A stretch of DNA of 64,000 bases from Bradyrhizobium manausense (GCF_018131105.1 NZ_JAFCJI010000001.1:310001-374000); one strand, 5' to 3'; shown: positions 18,918 to 28,078, counted from the stretch's first letter. The notes: generated by a model from the letters alone, not told the origin. Numbers and translations: made by a program.

Positions 18918-19055
18918 GTGGCTGACACCTGTTCGGACACATCACTGACAGGTTGGCCATTGGTCAAGTCGATCGATCCGACCCGCCAGCTGGCGAAGAA
19001 GATACCGTGGGAGGCATTTGACCCTCATTTCAGGGCGCGTTACGACACGGGATAG
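18918..19055 (+). pseudogene. Possible IS transposase remnant
   Basis: A 45-codon stretch ends in [19 protein letters not shown], which is reminiscent of the N-terminus of IS5/IS1182-type transposases (IDW..FE..F pattern) but stops at once. The preceding bases TGTTCGGACACATCACTGACAGG look like the end of an insertion element. It sits in the 217-base gap between the phosphatase gene and aroC. The assignment rests on resemblance only. Confidence 0.3.
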
Positions 19056-19075
19056 AACTGACTTACAGGCTCACA

Positions 19076-20164
19076 ATGTCCTTCAACACCTTCGGCCACA
19101 TGTTCCGCGTCACCACCTTTGGCGAGAGCCATGGGGTGGCGATCGGCTGCGTGGTTGACGGCTGCCCGCCGATGATCCCGCTGGTCGAGGCCGACATCCA
19201 GCAGGACCTGGATCGCCGCCGGCCCGGCCAGTCGCGTTTCACGACCCAGCGCCAGGAGCCGGATCAGGTCAAAATCCTCTCCGGCGTGATGGCGCATCCC
19301 GAGACCGGTGTGCAGGTGACGACGGGCACCCCGATCGGGCTTCTGATCGAGAACACCGACCAGCGTTCCAAGGACTATTCGGAGATCAAGGACAAGTTTC
19401 GCCCTGGACATGCCGACTTCACCTATGAGGCGAAATACGGCCTGCGCGACTATCGCGGCGGCGGCCGCTCCTCGGCGCGCGAGACCGCGATGCGCGTCGC
19501 CGCCGGTGCGATCGCGCGAAAGGTGCTGCCCGACGTCAAGGTGCGCGGCGCGCTGGTGCAGATCGGTCCGCACAAGATCGACCGCGCGAAATGGGACTGG
19601 GACGAGATCGCCAAAAATCCGTTCTTCTGTCCAGACAAGGACAAGGCCGCGTTCTTCGAGACCTATCTCGATGGCATCCGCAAGAGCGGCTCCTCGATCG
19701 GCGCTGTCATTGAGGTGGTCGCCGAAGGCGTGCCGGCAGGACTAGGCGCGCCGATCTATGCAAAACTCGATTCCGATCTGGCGGGCGCCATGATGACCAT
19801 CAACGCGGTGAAGGGCGTCGAGATCGGCGCCGGCTTTGGTGCCGCCGAGCTCACCGGCGAGGAGAACGCCGACGAGATGCGCACCGGCAATGATGGCACG
19901 CGCTTCCTGTCCAATCACGCCGGCGGCGTTCTGGGCGGCATCTCCACGGGACAGCCGATCGTGGTGCGCTTCGCGGTGAAACCGACCTCGTCGATCCTCC
20001 AGCCGCGCCTCACCGTCGATCGCAAGGGCGCTGATACCGAGATCTTCACCAAGGGCCGCCACGACCCCTGCGTCGGCATCCGCGCCGTCCCGGTCGGTGA
20101 AGCCATGATGGCCTGCGTGCTGGCCGACCATTTCCTGCGTGATCGCGGGCAGGTCGGGCGCTAG
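19076..20164 (+). CDS. aroC: Chorismate synthase
   Basis: The 362-residue product matches chorismate synthase along its length: [20 protein letters not shown] with signature 1, the [15 protein letters not shown] and [14 protein letters not shown] blocks (flavin and EPSP binding), and the C-terminal [17 protein letters not shown] signature. It converts 5-enolpyruvylshikimate 3-phosphate to chorismate, using reduced FMN as catalyst, the last common step of aromatic amino-acid synthesis. Length is normal. The next gene, a nucleotidyl cyclase, starts 70 bases later and is not functionally related. Confidence 0.96.
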   Translation: MSFNTFGHMFRVTTFGESHGVAIGCVVDGCPPMIPLVEADIQQDLDRRRPGQSRFTTQRQEPDQVKILSGVMAHPETGVQVTTGTPIGLLIENTDQRSKDYSEIKDKFRPGHADFTYEAKYGLRDYRGGGRSSARETAMRVAAGAIARKVLPDVKVRGALVQIGPHKIDRAKWDWDEIAKNPFFCPDKDKAAFFETYLDGIRKSGSSIGAVIEVVAEGVPAGLGAPIYAKLDSDLAGAMMTINAVKGVEIGAGFGAAELTGEENADEMRTGNDGTRFLSNHAGGVLGGISTGQPIVVRFAVKPTSSILQPRLTVDRKGADTEIFTKGRHDPCVGIRAVPVGEAMMACVLADHFLRDRGQVGR

Positions 20165-20233
20165 GTCTTCTTATCGCGGTACCAGCCCACCGCGCGGCTT
20201 GACGATTCCGCAACTTCGTCCGCAAATGCCGCC

Positions 20234-21424
20234 ATGGACAGGTCCGGGCTCCAACGTGTCTTGAATTGGTTGATTGACGGGGCGAGGACCTCGGGGACCT
20301 CGGCCGACATGGTCGGCGCCGTCTGCGAGCAGCTGGTCGACGCCGGCCTGCCGCTGTCGCGTTTCGGCATCTTCATCCGCACGCTGCATCCGGAAATTTT
20401 CGGCCGCAACTTCATCTGGCGGCAAGGCCAGAAGGTCGAAATGGGCACCGTCGATTTCGAGATTCTGGAGTCGCCCGAATTCGCCAAGAGCCCGCTTCGT
20501 ATCGTGTTCGAGCAGGGGATCGAGGTGCGGGGCCGCATGGACGATCCCGACAGCAGACGGTTCCCGTTCCTCGATGACATGCGCGCCGAAGGCGTCACCG
20601 ACTACATCGCGGTGCCGATGCCGTTTCTCGACGGCTCGATCCATGCGACGAGCTGGATCACGCAGCAACCCGGCGGCTTCAGCGACGACGACATCGCGGT
20701 GATCCGGATGATCATGGCGCCGCTTGCGCGCGTCAGCGAGATCGTCAGCCTGCGCCGCACCGCCGAAATGCTGCTCGACACCTATGTCGGCAACCGCGCC
20801 GGTGCGCGCATCCTCGGCGGCCAGATCCGTCGCGGCCACAACGACACCATGCAAGCCGCGATCTGGCTCTCGGATCTGCGCGGTTTCACCGCGCTGTCAG
20901 ACCGGCTGCCGGCGGAGACCGTGGTCGAGATCCTCAACCACTACTTCGACTGCCAGGTCACGGCGATCCGTGGCCATGGCGGCGAGGTGCTGAAGTTCAT
21001 GGGCGATGGCCTGCTCGCGGTGTTCCCGATCGACGAATATATCGGCGATACCGAGCATGTCTGTACACGCGTGCTGGAAGCAGCACGCGAATCCCGCGCC
21101 AGTGTCGAGGCGCTGGCCTTTCCGGTCGGCGACGTCATCGAGCGCTTCCGCTTCGGCGTCGCGCTGCATGTCGGCAACATTCTCTACGGCAATATCGGCG
21201 GCGGCAACCGGCTCGACTTCACCTGCATCGGCCCCGCCGTCAATCTCGCGGCACGGCTGGAGAAGATCGCGGGCCGCCTGGGAAGGACGGTCGTGGTCTC
21301 GGAGGGCTTCGCCAAAGTTTGCCGGCACGACTGGCGCAATCTCGGCGATTTTCCGATCGCGGGGTTTTCGAAGGCTCAGCGTGTATACGGGCTGGCTGAG
21401 GAGACGCCGGTGGTGATGGCGTGA
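20234..21424 (+). CDS. Class III adenylate/guanylate cyclase with N-terminal sensory region
   Basis: The 396-residue protein has a ~190-residue N-terminal region, possibly GAF-like, and a C-terminal class III cyclase domain. Both metal-binding aspartates are present (WLSDLRGFT and KFMGDGLLAVF). So are the substrate-specifying lysine in VLKFMGDG, the partner aspartate in RLDFTCIGPAVN, and the transition-state Asn/Arg in AVNLAARLE. All catalytic residues therefore point to an active adenylate cyclase. There is no transmembrane segment, so it is cytosolic. Rhizobial genomes usually carry many such cyclases. No receptor or cAMP-binding gene lies adjacent. Confidence 0.88.
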   Translation: MDRSGLQRVLNWLIDGARTSGTSADMVGAVCEQLVDAGLPLSRFGIFIRTLHPEIFGRNFIWRQGQKVEMGTVDFEILESPEFAKSPLRIVFEQGIEVRGRMDDPDSRRFPFLDDMRAEGVTDYIAVPMPFLDGSIHATSWITQQPGGFSDDDIAVIRMIMAPLARVSEIVSLRRTAEMLLDTYVGNRAGARILGGQIRRGHNDTMQAAIWLSDLRGFTALSDRLPAETVVEILNHYFDCQVTAIRGHGGEVLKFMGDGLLAVFPIDEYIGDTEHVCTRVLEAARESRASVEALAFPVGDVIERFRFGVALHVGNILYGNIGGGNRLDFTCIGPAVNLAARLEKIAGRLGRTVVVSEGFAKVCRHDWRNLGDFPIAGFSKAQRVYGLAEETPVVMA

Positions 21425-21472
21425 CGCGGCGGCCGATGTCTCTCCGATCATCTGCCGCCGCGCCAACGCGTC

Positions 21473-22786
21473 TCAATACACGATCTTCATCGCGAGTGTC
21501 GCGATCACGATCATGATGGCGCCGCCGACGCGGGTTGCGATCTGGGCGAAGGCCATCAGGCCCATGCGGTCCGCAGCGCCGAGAATGGCGACGTCGCCGG
21601 TGCCGCCGAGCCCGGAATGACAGGCGGTGACGATCGCGGCCTCGACCGGATACATGTTGAGCCACTTGCCGACGAAGAAGCCCGAGGTCACCATCGCCAG
21701 CACCGTCGTGGTGCAGACCGCGACGTAGCCAGGATTGAATGACGCGACGAGTTGCTGCCACGATACCAGCAGAGCTCCCATCGCCACCAGGATCGCGAAG
21801 GTGAGGTTGGTCGACATGAATTTGTTGATCTGGTAGGCGCCGAGCTCCATCTCGGCCGGCAACAACTTCGTCAGCTTCAGCGCGACCGCCGCGATGATCA
21901 TCAGGATCGGGCCGGGAATGCCGGTATAGGGCGCGAGCACCATGCCGAGCACGAACAGCACGCAGGACAGCACGATGCCGGCGCCCAGGAGACCGAGATC
22001 GATCGGGTGGTCGGAGCGCGCAGGGCCAAGAATGTCGTCATCACCGGTCTTCACCAGCATGCCCTGACCGCTGAGGTCGCGCCGCTTTTCGCCGAGACGG
22101 GCAAGGAGGCCGGCCGCGACGATGGCGACGACGTTGCCGAGCAGCGCCGCTGGCACCATCTGCGCCACCAGTTCGGCCTGCGACCGGTGCAGCATCTCCG
22201 CATAGGCGATCGACAGCGGCAGCACCCCCTCGGCGAGGCCTCCACCGATGATCGGGATGATCACGAAGACGAACGTTTCCTTTGGGTTGTGGCCGAACAG
22301 CAATCCGACCGTGATGCCGATGGCGATGGCGCTGAGCGTGCCGACCAGCAGCGGCACGAACATCCTGATGAAGCCCTGCACCAGCACGCGGTGCGGCATG
22401 CCGAGGATCGAGCCTGCGACGAGGCAGGCGATGAAGAAATACTGAAAGTTGGCGGTGCGGAACGTCGTCGTGATCGCCTTGACCGCCGTCTCCGGCATCA
22501 GGCCGTAGGCGACCATCGCTGATGGCACGAACAGGCACATGATCGCTGTGCCTCCGATCCGCTTCACGACAGGAATGGTCTGGCCGAGCTTGCCGAGCAG
22601 GAAGCCCAGCAGCATCAGCACCGAGAGACCGCCGATGACGTCATTCGGCAATCTCCCGGAATAGACCGCGACCGCGCAGACGAGCGCTGCGGGGACATAG
22701 ACGGTGATCGGCAGCGGGCCGATCTTTGGCGCTGCGAGCGCCGATGATTGCGTCGTTTCCGCCAGCTTCATGGTGGTATCGGTCAA
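21473..22786 (-). CDS. 2-hydroxycarboxylate transporter family symporter (CitS/MaeN-like)
   Basis: The 437-residue protein has about eleven hydrophobic segments and the two-domain layout of 2-HCT carriers. The second half carries HSGLGGTGDVAILGA, the GGxG re-entrant-loop signature, and the first half has an equivalent IGGGLAEG. Characterised members take up citrate, malate or lactate with Na+ or H+. A TTG at 22786 has the best ribosome-binding site (GGGAGG, five bases upstream), while an ATG at 22771 is the alternative. It lies about 45 bases downstream of the leuD-like gene on the same strand, suggesting that the carrier feeds the isomerase-type pair with a hydroxy-acid. Confidence 0.85.
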   Translation of the reverse strand: MTDTTMKLAETTQSSALAAPKIGPLPITVYVPAALVCAVAVYSGRLPNDVIGGLSVLMLLGFLLGKLGQTIPVVKRIGGTAIMCLFVPSAMVAYGLMPETAVKAITTTFRTANFQYFFIACLVAGSILGMPHRVLVQGFIRMFVPLLVGTLSAIAIGITVGLLFGHNPKETFVFVIIPIIGGGLAEGVLPLSIAYAEMLHRSQAELVAQMVPAALLGNVVAIVAAGLLARLGEKRRDLSGQGMLVKTGDDDILGPARSDHPIDLGLLGAGIVLSCVLFVLGMVLAPYTGIPGPILMIIAAVALKLTKLLPAEMELGAYQINKFMSTNLTFAILVAMGALLVSWQQLVASFNPGYVAVCTTTVLAMVTSGFFVGKWLNMYPVEAAIVTACHSGLGGTGDVAILGAADRMGLMAFAQIATRVGGAIMIVIATLAMKIVY

Positions 22787-22829
22787 GAATGCCTCCCTCT
22801 TTCGATTTGTGTTGTTTGCTTACGCATCC

Positions 22830-23432
22830 TCAGAACCAGGGATTGTCTGCCCGGTGCCGCGCCTCGAAGGCACGGATGTCATCTGCAAATGCGAGCGTCG
22901 AGCTGATGGCGTCGCGTCCCGTGATGAATGCCTCCTTCCGCGCAGGCTCGATCGCGAAGGGGATGGTGCCGCCGCCGTCGATGCGGATGGTCTGCTGCGC
23001 GAGGTCGACGGTCAGGCGATTGCTCGCGGGGCTTGCCACGATGGCGGCGAGGGTGCCGACCGTGGCAGCATCGAGGCTGATCGTCAGCAGACCGTTGTTG
23101 GCGCAATTGTCGTTGAAGATTCCGGCGAAGGTGGTGCCGATCAGCGCGCGGATGCCGAGTTGCTGAAGCCCCCACACGGCATGCTCGCGGCTGGAGCCGC
23201 AGCCGAAGTTCGGGCCGACGACGAGGAAACAGGCGTCGCGATAGCCGCCTTGGTTCAGCACGAAGTCGGGATTGGGCTTGCCGTCGATGAAGCGGAGCAG
23301 GTTGAAGGCGCCGTCACCGAGCCCGCTGCGATCAACGCCCTTCAGGAACATCTTTGGCATGATCACGTCGGTGTCGATATTGGGCGTCGTCATCGGCGCG
23401 GCCGCGCCGGAGACACGATCAAACGGCGTCAT
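22830..23432 (-). CDS. leuD: 3-isopropylmalate dehydratase small-subunit-like protein (LeuD paralogue)
   Basis: The 200-residue protein begins at 23432 (MTPFDRVSGAAAPM) and contains NIDTDVIMPKMFLK, GPNFGCGSSREHAVWGL and NDNCANNGLL, the swivel-domain motifs of LeuD/aconitase small subunits. Its ATG overlaps the TGA of the leuC-like gene by four bases (ATGA), which means translational coupling. A long in-frame upstream extension lies inside the leuC-like gene and was rejected. The subunit should pair with the neighbour to hydrate/dehydrate a 2-hydroxy-acid. Whether that is isopropylmalate is not certain given the carrier and LysR context. Confidence 0.85.
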   Translation of the reverse strand: MTPFDRVSGAAAPMTTPNIDTDVIMPKMFLKGVDRSGLGDGAFNLLRFIDGKPNPDFVLNQGGYRDACFLVVGPNFGCGSSREHAVWGLQQLGIRALIGTTFAGIFNDNCANNGLLTISLDAATVGTLAAIVASPASNRLTVDLAQQTIRIDGGGTIPFAIEPARKEAFITGRDAISSTLAFADDIRAFEARHRADNPWF

Positions 23433-24853
23433 GGCCAATCTCCTCCGATCAAGTCGCGCACATCGGTGATGCGGCCCGTGACCGCAGCAGCCGCGACCAT
23501 CGCCGGGCTCATCAGATGCGTGCGCGCGCCAGGCCCTTGGCGGCCCTCGAAATTGCGGTTGGTCGAGGAGGCCGATCGTTGTCCGGGCGCGAGGATGTCG
23601 TCGTTCATCGCAAGGCACATCGAGCAGCCGGACTGCCGCCACTCCACGCCGGCGTCGATCAGGATCTGGGCGATCCCCTCCGCCTCGGCTTGCGCGCGGA
23701 CCTGCGTCGAGCCGGGAACGACGATGGCGCGGACGCCCGTCGCGACGTGGCGTCCTCTGAAGACGTGAGCGGCATCACGAAGGTCTTCGATGCGCGAATT
23801 GGTGCATGAGCCGATGAAGGCGAAATCGATCGGCACCGACTGGATCGGCATTCCCGGCGTCAGGTCCATATAGGCAAGTGCGCGCATCGCCGCCGTCTTG
23901 CGATCGGCGTTGGCGCTGCTGTCGGGATCAGGGACGCGATCCGTCACCGCGATCGCCTGGTCCGGGCTCGTGCCCCAGGTCACCAGCGGTGCGACGTCGC
24001 CAGCGTCGATCGTCATCTCACGGTCGAAGCCAGCATCGGGATCGGAACGGAGCTGCAGCCAGGCTTTGGCGGCGCGGTCCCACATCTCGCCCTTCGGCAC
24101 GCGCGGGCGCGCCCTGAGATAGTTGAGCACTTTCTGGTCGGGCGCGATGACGACACCGCGCGCGCCGGCCTCGACGACCATGATCGACATCACGATTCGT
24201 CCTTCGACACTCATCTCCCTGACGGCAGGGCCGGCGAACTCCACCGCATAACCGGTGGCGCCATCGGCGCCGATGCGCCGGATGATCTCCATCACGACGT
24301 CCTTCGGCGCGACGCCGAGTGGCGGGCGTCCGGTCACATTGATGCGCATCGTCTTCAGGCGGCGGTACCGCACCGTCGAGGTCGCGAGATAATGCTCGAT
24401 GTCGGAGGTGCCGATACCGTAGCCCAGTGCACCGAAGGCGCCATAGGCGGTGGTATGGCTGTCGCCGGCGGCGATCACCATGCCCGGCATCACGAGTCCC
24501 TGCTCGGGCGCGACGACATGCTCGATGCCCTGGCGCGGATCGAGGATATCGAAATACTCGATGCCGAAGTCGCGCGCGTTGTCGGCGAAATAGTCGACCT
24601 GCCGCGCAGCTTCGGCGTCCGGCATCTCGCGCGTGCGATGCGCCGCCGTCGGATTGACATGGTCGACCACCATCAGCGCTGCTGACGGATTCCACACCTT
24701 GCGTCCGGCGGCGCGCAGGCCGGCAAAGGCCTGCGGGCTGGTATATTCGTTCAGCACGGTGCGATCGACATAGAGCAGCACCAGCCCGTCATCGTCGAGC
24801 TTGCGGACCACATGCGCGTCGATCAGCTTGTCGTAGAGCGTGCGCCCTGACAT
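23429..24853 (-). CDS. leuC: 3-isopropylmalate dehydratase large-subunit-like protein (LeuC paralogue)
   Basis: The 474-residue protein has LeuC features: TLYDKLIDAHVV, SPQAFAGLRAAGR, AAGDSHTTAYGAFGALGYGIGTSDIEH, and the three 4Fe-4S cysteines in FIGSCTNSR and GCSMCLAMN. The usual VDHNVPT reads VDHVNPT here, and DSHTST reads DSHTTAY, so it is a divergent paralogue. Family relatives act on isopropylmalate, citraconate/methylmalate, dimethylmalate or homoaconitate. GGAGAG precedes the ATG. It heads a unit leuC-leuD-2HCT carrier and is divergent from a LysR gene, the usual design for a substrate-induced catabolic operon, not constitutive leucine synthesis. Confidence 0.85.
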   Translation of the reverse strand: MSGRTLYDKLIDAHVVRKLDDDGLVLLYVDRTVLNEYTSPQAFAGLRAAGRKVWNPSAALMVVDHVNPTAAHRTREMPDAEAARQVDYFADNARDFGIEYFDILDPRQGIEHVVAPEQGLVMPGMVIAAGDSHTTAYGAFGALGYGIGTSDIEHYLATSTVRYRRLKTMRINVTGRPPLGVAPKDVVMEIIRRIGADGATGYAVEFAGPAVREMSVEGRIVMSIMVVEAGARGVVIAPDQKVLNYLRARPRVPKGEMWDRAAKAWLQLRSDPDAGFDREMTIDAGDVAPLVTWGTSPDQAIAVTDRVPDPDSSANADRKTAAMRALAYMDLTPGMPIQSVPIDFAFIGSCTNSRIEDLRDAAHVFRGRHVATGVRAIVVPGSTQVRAQAEAEGIAQILIDAGVEWRQSGCSMCLAMNDDILAPGQRSASSTNRNFEGRQGPGARTHLMSPAMVAAAAVTGRITDVRDLIGGDWP

Positions 24854-24935
24854 TCGATCTCTCCAAAGCGGAATCTGACTTTCTTCGAGGGTGCAGGCCG
24901 CCCCAGTGGAAATCCAATGTCACCTCATGATATGA

Positions 24936-24954
24936 TTATGCAGAATTTGCATAA
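24936..24954. promoter_or_regulatory. Probable LysR-type operator
   Basis: TTATGCAGAATTTGCATAA is a perfect seven-base inverted repeat with a five-base centre. It lies 15 bases before the LysR start codon, between it and the divergent leuC-like gene. LysR regulators bind such AT-rich T-N11-A dyads to repress their own gene and activate the divergent operon. Confidence 0.7.
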
Positions 24955-24968
24955 GCAGGACTGGGGCC

Positions 24969-25928
24969 ATGGAGATCAACTGGCTGCACGATTTCATTGC
25001 GGTGGCGTCGACTCGCAGCTTTTCGCGCGCCGCCGAGCAGCGGAATTCGTCGCAGCCGGCGCTGAGCCGCCGGATCAAGGCGCTGGAAGTCTGGGCTGGC
25101 GCCGCGCTGTTCGAGCGCACGACACATATGGTGAGTCTCACGCCTGCGGGTGATGCGTTCCGCCTGACCGCCGAGGACATCATCCGCCGCCTGTCCGCAG
25201 GCCGCCTGGAGGCGCAGGAGCTCGCGCGCGGCGCGTCAGACGTGCTGAAATTCGCATCGACCAACGCGCTGTCGCTGACGTTTTTTCCGGATTGGTTGCG
25301 GCATGTCGAAGCGACGCTGTCGTTCGTGCCGAACGTTCAGCTCGTCGCCAACCATATGGAAGCGTGCGAGCGCATGCTTCTGGCGGGCGAGGTGCATTTC
25401 CTGCTCTGCCACCATCATCCCGCCGTGGTCAGCGCACTCACGACAGCTCAGTTCAAGTCCGTCCACGTCGGTGACGATTGCCTGATTCCGGCGTCCGTGC
25501 CGGCTTCGCGATCCGGCAAGGCCCCCCGCTTCAAGCTGCCAGGAACGGAAGCCGCGCCGGTGCAGGTCCTGAATTACCGTGGGGAGTCCGGAATGGGAAA
25601 GATTCTCGACGCGGTACGCTCGACCTCGCCGCTCGGAGCGCACCTGAAGCCGGCATTTACGTCACATCTGGCAAAACTTCTCGTCACCATGGTCCAGGCC
25701 GGCCGCGGCATGGCCTGGCTTCCGCAAAGCCTGATCGCGGATCAACTCGCATCAGGCGAACTGGTGAGGGCCGGCGGAGAGGGGTGGGAGATTCCGATCG
25801 AGATCCACGTGTTCCGTCCGAGATCGCGACTGACGCCGGCGGCCGAAGCGTTCTGGACCCACGTTCGAGAGCATCCGCCCGCGAGCAATGCGCGCAAGGC
25901 GGGGCGTTCGCGCCGCAGCCGCAGCTAG
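24969..25928 (+). CDS. LysR-family transcriptional regulator
   Basis: The 319-residue protein has an N-terminal winged HTH (WLHDFIAVASTRSFSRAAEQRNSSQPALSRRIKALE, residues 4-40) and a ~220-residue effector-binding domain, followed by a basic tail (RKAGRSRRSRS). LysR proteins form tetramers and respond to a small inducer. It is transcribed divergently from the leuC-leuD-carrier unit across a 115-base gap that contains a perfect dyad, so control of that unit by a hydroxy-acid is likely. The inducer is not known. The clpS gene converges on it with only four bases between stops. Confidence 0.88.
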   Translation: MEINWLHDFIAVASTRSFSRAAEQRNSSQPALSRRIKALEVWAGAALFERTTHMVSLTPAGDAFRLTAEDIIRRLSAGRLEAQELARGASDVLKFASTNALSLTFFPDWLRHVEATLSFVPNVQLVANHMEACERMLLAGEVHFLLCHHHPAVVSALTTAQFKSVHVGDDCLIPASVPASRSGKAPRFKLPGTEAAPVQVLNYRGESGMGKILDAVRSTSPLGAHLKPAFTSHLAKLLVTMVQAGRGMAWLPQSLIADQLASGELVRAGGEGWEIPIEIHVFRPRSRLTPAAEAFWTHVREHPPASNARKAGRSRRSRS

Positions 25929-25932
25929 CGGC

Positions 25933-26238
25933 CTATTCCTCCGGCTCCGTCGTGAACAGCAGCGGATAGCCTTTGGTGCGGGCGGCGTCCGTCGCGCGAG
26001 TGGCCTTGGTCTCGGCCACGTCCTTGGTGAAGACGGCGACGACGCAGGCGCCCAGCTTGTGCGCAGTGATCATGACTTTGTAAGCCTGATCCTCGGTCAT
26101 GCGGAATTCGGCCTTGAGGATCATCGTGACGAACTCACGCGGCGTGTAGTCGTCGTTGATCAGGATGACCTTGTGCAGCTTCGGCCGCTCGACCTTGGTC
26201 CTGGTCCGCGTCTTCGGTGTGGTGACGGTGTCGTTCAT
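25933..26238 (-). CDS. clpS: ATP-dependent Clp protease adaptor ClpS (ClpS2-like)
   Basis: From the ATG at 26238 the protein is 101 residues, normal for ClpS. The core VILINDDYTPREFV supplies the Asp-Asp that bind an N-degron alpha-amino group, and ITAHKLGACVVAVFTKDVAETK supplies the conserved histidine and the ClpA-contact face. ClpS delivers N-end-rule substrates to ClpAP. The AEFRMTEDQAYKV segment resembles what I recall of the second alphaproteobacterial copy, ClpS2. No clpA gene is adjacent, which also fits the ClpS2 type. The upstream in-frame extension (LLARRAGAHQD) is outside the family length and was not used. Confidence 0.88.
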   Translation of the reverse strand: MNDTVTTPKTRTRTKVERPKLHKVILINDDYTPREFVTMILKAEFRMTEDQAYKVMITAHKLGACVVAVFTKDVAETKATRATDAARTKGYPLLFTTEPEE

Positions 26239-26373
26239 CGTGTCCTGATGCGCCCCGGCCCTGCGAGCTAACAGCAGGTTCATTATACCGCAGGACCGTG
26301 TGCGTCTCCAAGCTGGACGGGTCCCTCACGATCATGCTGTCGCGGATGGGCAGGGATGTCCGATCGTACGCCG

Positions 26374-26757
26374 TTACGGAAGCGTGCGAACGAATTGCAT
26401 CGCGGCAATGAGGGCGCCCACGGACAGCACCACTGATGCGATCATGTAGATGGCCGAGGCCCATGATTGGCCGCGCTCGACCAGGTACCAGGCGTCCAGC
26501 GAGAACGTCGAGAATGTCGTGTATCCGCCGCAAATCCCGACGGTCAGGAAGATCCGTGCGGCTTGCGGCAGGTTCCATCGGGTCGCGAACAACGCGGCGA
26601 AAATGCCGATCAGAAACGATCCAGTCACGTTGATGATGAGGGTGCCCCAGGGAAAATCAGTGCCGAACAGCCGGGCCGAGCCGATCCCGACGAGATAGCG
26701 CATGACCGACCCGAGCGCGCCGCCGATCGCGACGGCCAGAATGAATTGAATGTTCAA
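26374..26757 (-). CDS. crcB: Fluoride channel CrcB (Fluc)
   Basis: The best start is a TTG at 26757 (MNIQFILAVAIGGALGSVMRY), with GGGGGACG seven bases upstream. That gives 127 residues, the usual Fluc length; a longer frame to 26892 overlaps the preceding gene. It has four transmembrane segments with the family motifs GGALGSVMRY, GTLIINVTGSFLIGI (the pore Asn) and GICGGYTTFSTFSLD (the TFSTF phenylalanine box). Dual-topology dimers export F-. It lies 31 bases behind an MFS gene, and the pair is preceded by a fluoride riboswitch, which supports fluoride resistance as the role. Confidence 0.93.
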   Translation of the reverse strand: MNIQFILAVAIGGALGSVMRYLVGIGSARLFGTDFPWGTLIINVTGSFLIGIFAALFATRWNLPQAARIFLTVGICGGYTTFSTFSLDAWYLVERGQSWASAIYMIASVVLSVGALIAAMQFVRTLP

Positions 26758-26788
26758 CGTCTCGTCCCCCGTTTCGCGCCGTGCATCG

Positions 26789-27991
26789 TCAGTTCTCCCT
26801 TGCCAGCCCGCCGCCGACCGTAAGCAGTCCCGTGAGCGCGACCAGCGCGAAGCCAAGACCGGCGAGGAACGTGCCCGCCGGACCATAGACATCCCACAGT
26901 GCGCCGGCGATCACGCTCGCCGCCAGCATCGCAAGACCGGTGAACAGATTGAAATAGCCGAACGCGGTGCCACGCAGGCTGGGTGGTGCAGTATCGGCGA
27001 CGAGCGCCGAGAGCAAGCCTTGCGTCAATCCCATATGCAGGCCCCACAGCACGACGCCGAGGGCAAGGCCGGTCAGGCTCGGCAGCAGCGCCAGTGCAAG
27101 GTCGGCGCCGGCGAGAAAAACGAGGCCGAGCGCGAGCAGGGCAGTGCGGTTGATCCGGTCCGACAGCACGCCGGCCGGATAGGCCGAGAGCGCGTAGGCG
27201 ATGTTCATCAGCACCAGTACCGCCGGCACCCACATCGCATTGAGGCCGATGTTCTGGGCGCGCAGGATCAGGAAGGCCTCGCTGAAACGGGCGAGCGTGA
27301 ACACGACGCCGATCGCGACAATGCGCCAGTAGACGGCTCCAAGCTGCCGCATCGCGGCTGTGTTCAGCGGGTTCTTCGCCGGCTCCCGGCTCGCATCAGG
27401 TTCCGGTTCGTCGACCGCAAACGCGATCAGGCCAAACGACAAGAACGCCGGCACCACAGCCACCCAGAACACGGCGGCAAAATGATCCGCCGTCCACCAC
27501 ATCAGGCCGATCGCGACGAGCGGCCCGACGAAGGCGCCGACCGTGTCGAGCGATTGCCGCAGGCCGAAGCTGGCGCCGCGCAGACCGGCGGGCGCGATGT
27601 CGGCGATGAGCGCATCGCGCGGCGCACCGCGAATGCCCTTGCCGACGCGATCGATGAAACGCGCGGCCACCAGCCAGCCGACGCTGGGGGCGAGCGGGAA
27701 CAGCGGCTTAGTCAGCGCGGCCAGCCCGTAGCCGAGGGCCGCGAGCAGCTTGCGGCGGCCGAGCCAGTCCGACAATGCGCCGGAGAAGATCTTCGTGATC
27801 GAGGCAGTCGCCTCCGCGATGCCCTCGATGAAGCCGATGGTGAGCGTGGAGGCGCCGAGCACGGTGACGAGATAGACTGGCAGCAGCGCGTGGATCATCT
27901 CGGAGGAGATGTCCATCAGCATCGAGACGAAGCCGAGCACCCAGATTCCCCTGGGCAGCCTGGTTCGTGCAGCTTTCGGTATGGTCGTCAC
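26789..27991 (-). CDS. MFS transporter under fluoride-riboswitch control
   Basis: The 400-residue product has twelve hydrophobic segments and MFS loop signatures: DWLGRRKLLAALGYG between helices 2 and 3 (motif A) and SDRINRTALLALG in the second half. It starts at a GTG (27991). The gene sits between a fluoride riboswitch with terminator and crcB, with only 31 bases to the latter, so it is inferred to be induced by fluoride. MFS genes are a minor class of known fluoride-riboswitch targets; whether this one moves fluoride, another anion or a stress metabolite is unknown. Confidence 0.87.
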   Translation of the reverse strand: MTTIPKAARTRLPRGIWVLGFVSMLMDISSEMIHALLPVYLVTVLGASTLTIGFIEGIAEATASITKIFSGALSDWLGRRKLLAALGYGLAALTKPLFPLAPSVGWLVAARFIDRVGKGIRGAPRDALIADIAPAGLRGASFGLRQSLDTVGAFVGPLVAIGLMWWTADHFAAVFWVAVVPAFLSFGLIAFAVDEPEPDASREPAKNPLNTAAMRQLGAVYWRIVAIGVVFTLARFSEAFLILRAQNIGLNAMWVPAVLVLMNIAYALSAYPAGVLSDRINRTALLALGLVFLAGADLALALLPSLTGLALGVVLWGLHMGLTQGLLSALVADTAPPSLRGTAFGYFNLFTGLAMLAASVIAGALWDVYGPAGTFLAGLGFALVALTGLLTVGGGLAREN

Positions 27992-28055
27992 GTCGTTGCC
28001 TTCACGTCATTGCTTTCACGTTCTGGACATCCCCTTGGCCTTCGCTTTCAGGCAA

Positions 28056-28078
28056 CAAAAAACCCGCCACCGGCGGGT
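28056..28078 (-). terminator. Rho-independent terminator in the fluoride-riboswitch leader
   Basis: On the minus strand ACCCGCC-GGT-GGCGGGT forms a perfect seven-base stem and is followed by six T residues and GTTG. It lies about 45 bases downstream of the riboswitch aptamer and 65 bases before the MFS start codon. This is the expected position for a ligand-controlled transcription terminator. Confidence 0.85.

Noticed and set aside
22830..23642. Longer leuD-like frame starting at 23642
   Set aside because: The extra 70 residues lie inside the leuC-like gene and are Arg/His-rich; the ATG at 23432 has the ATGA overlap and the family start.
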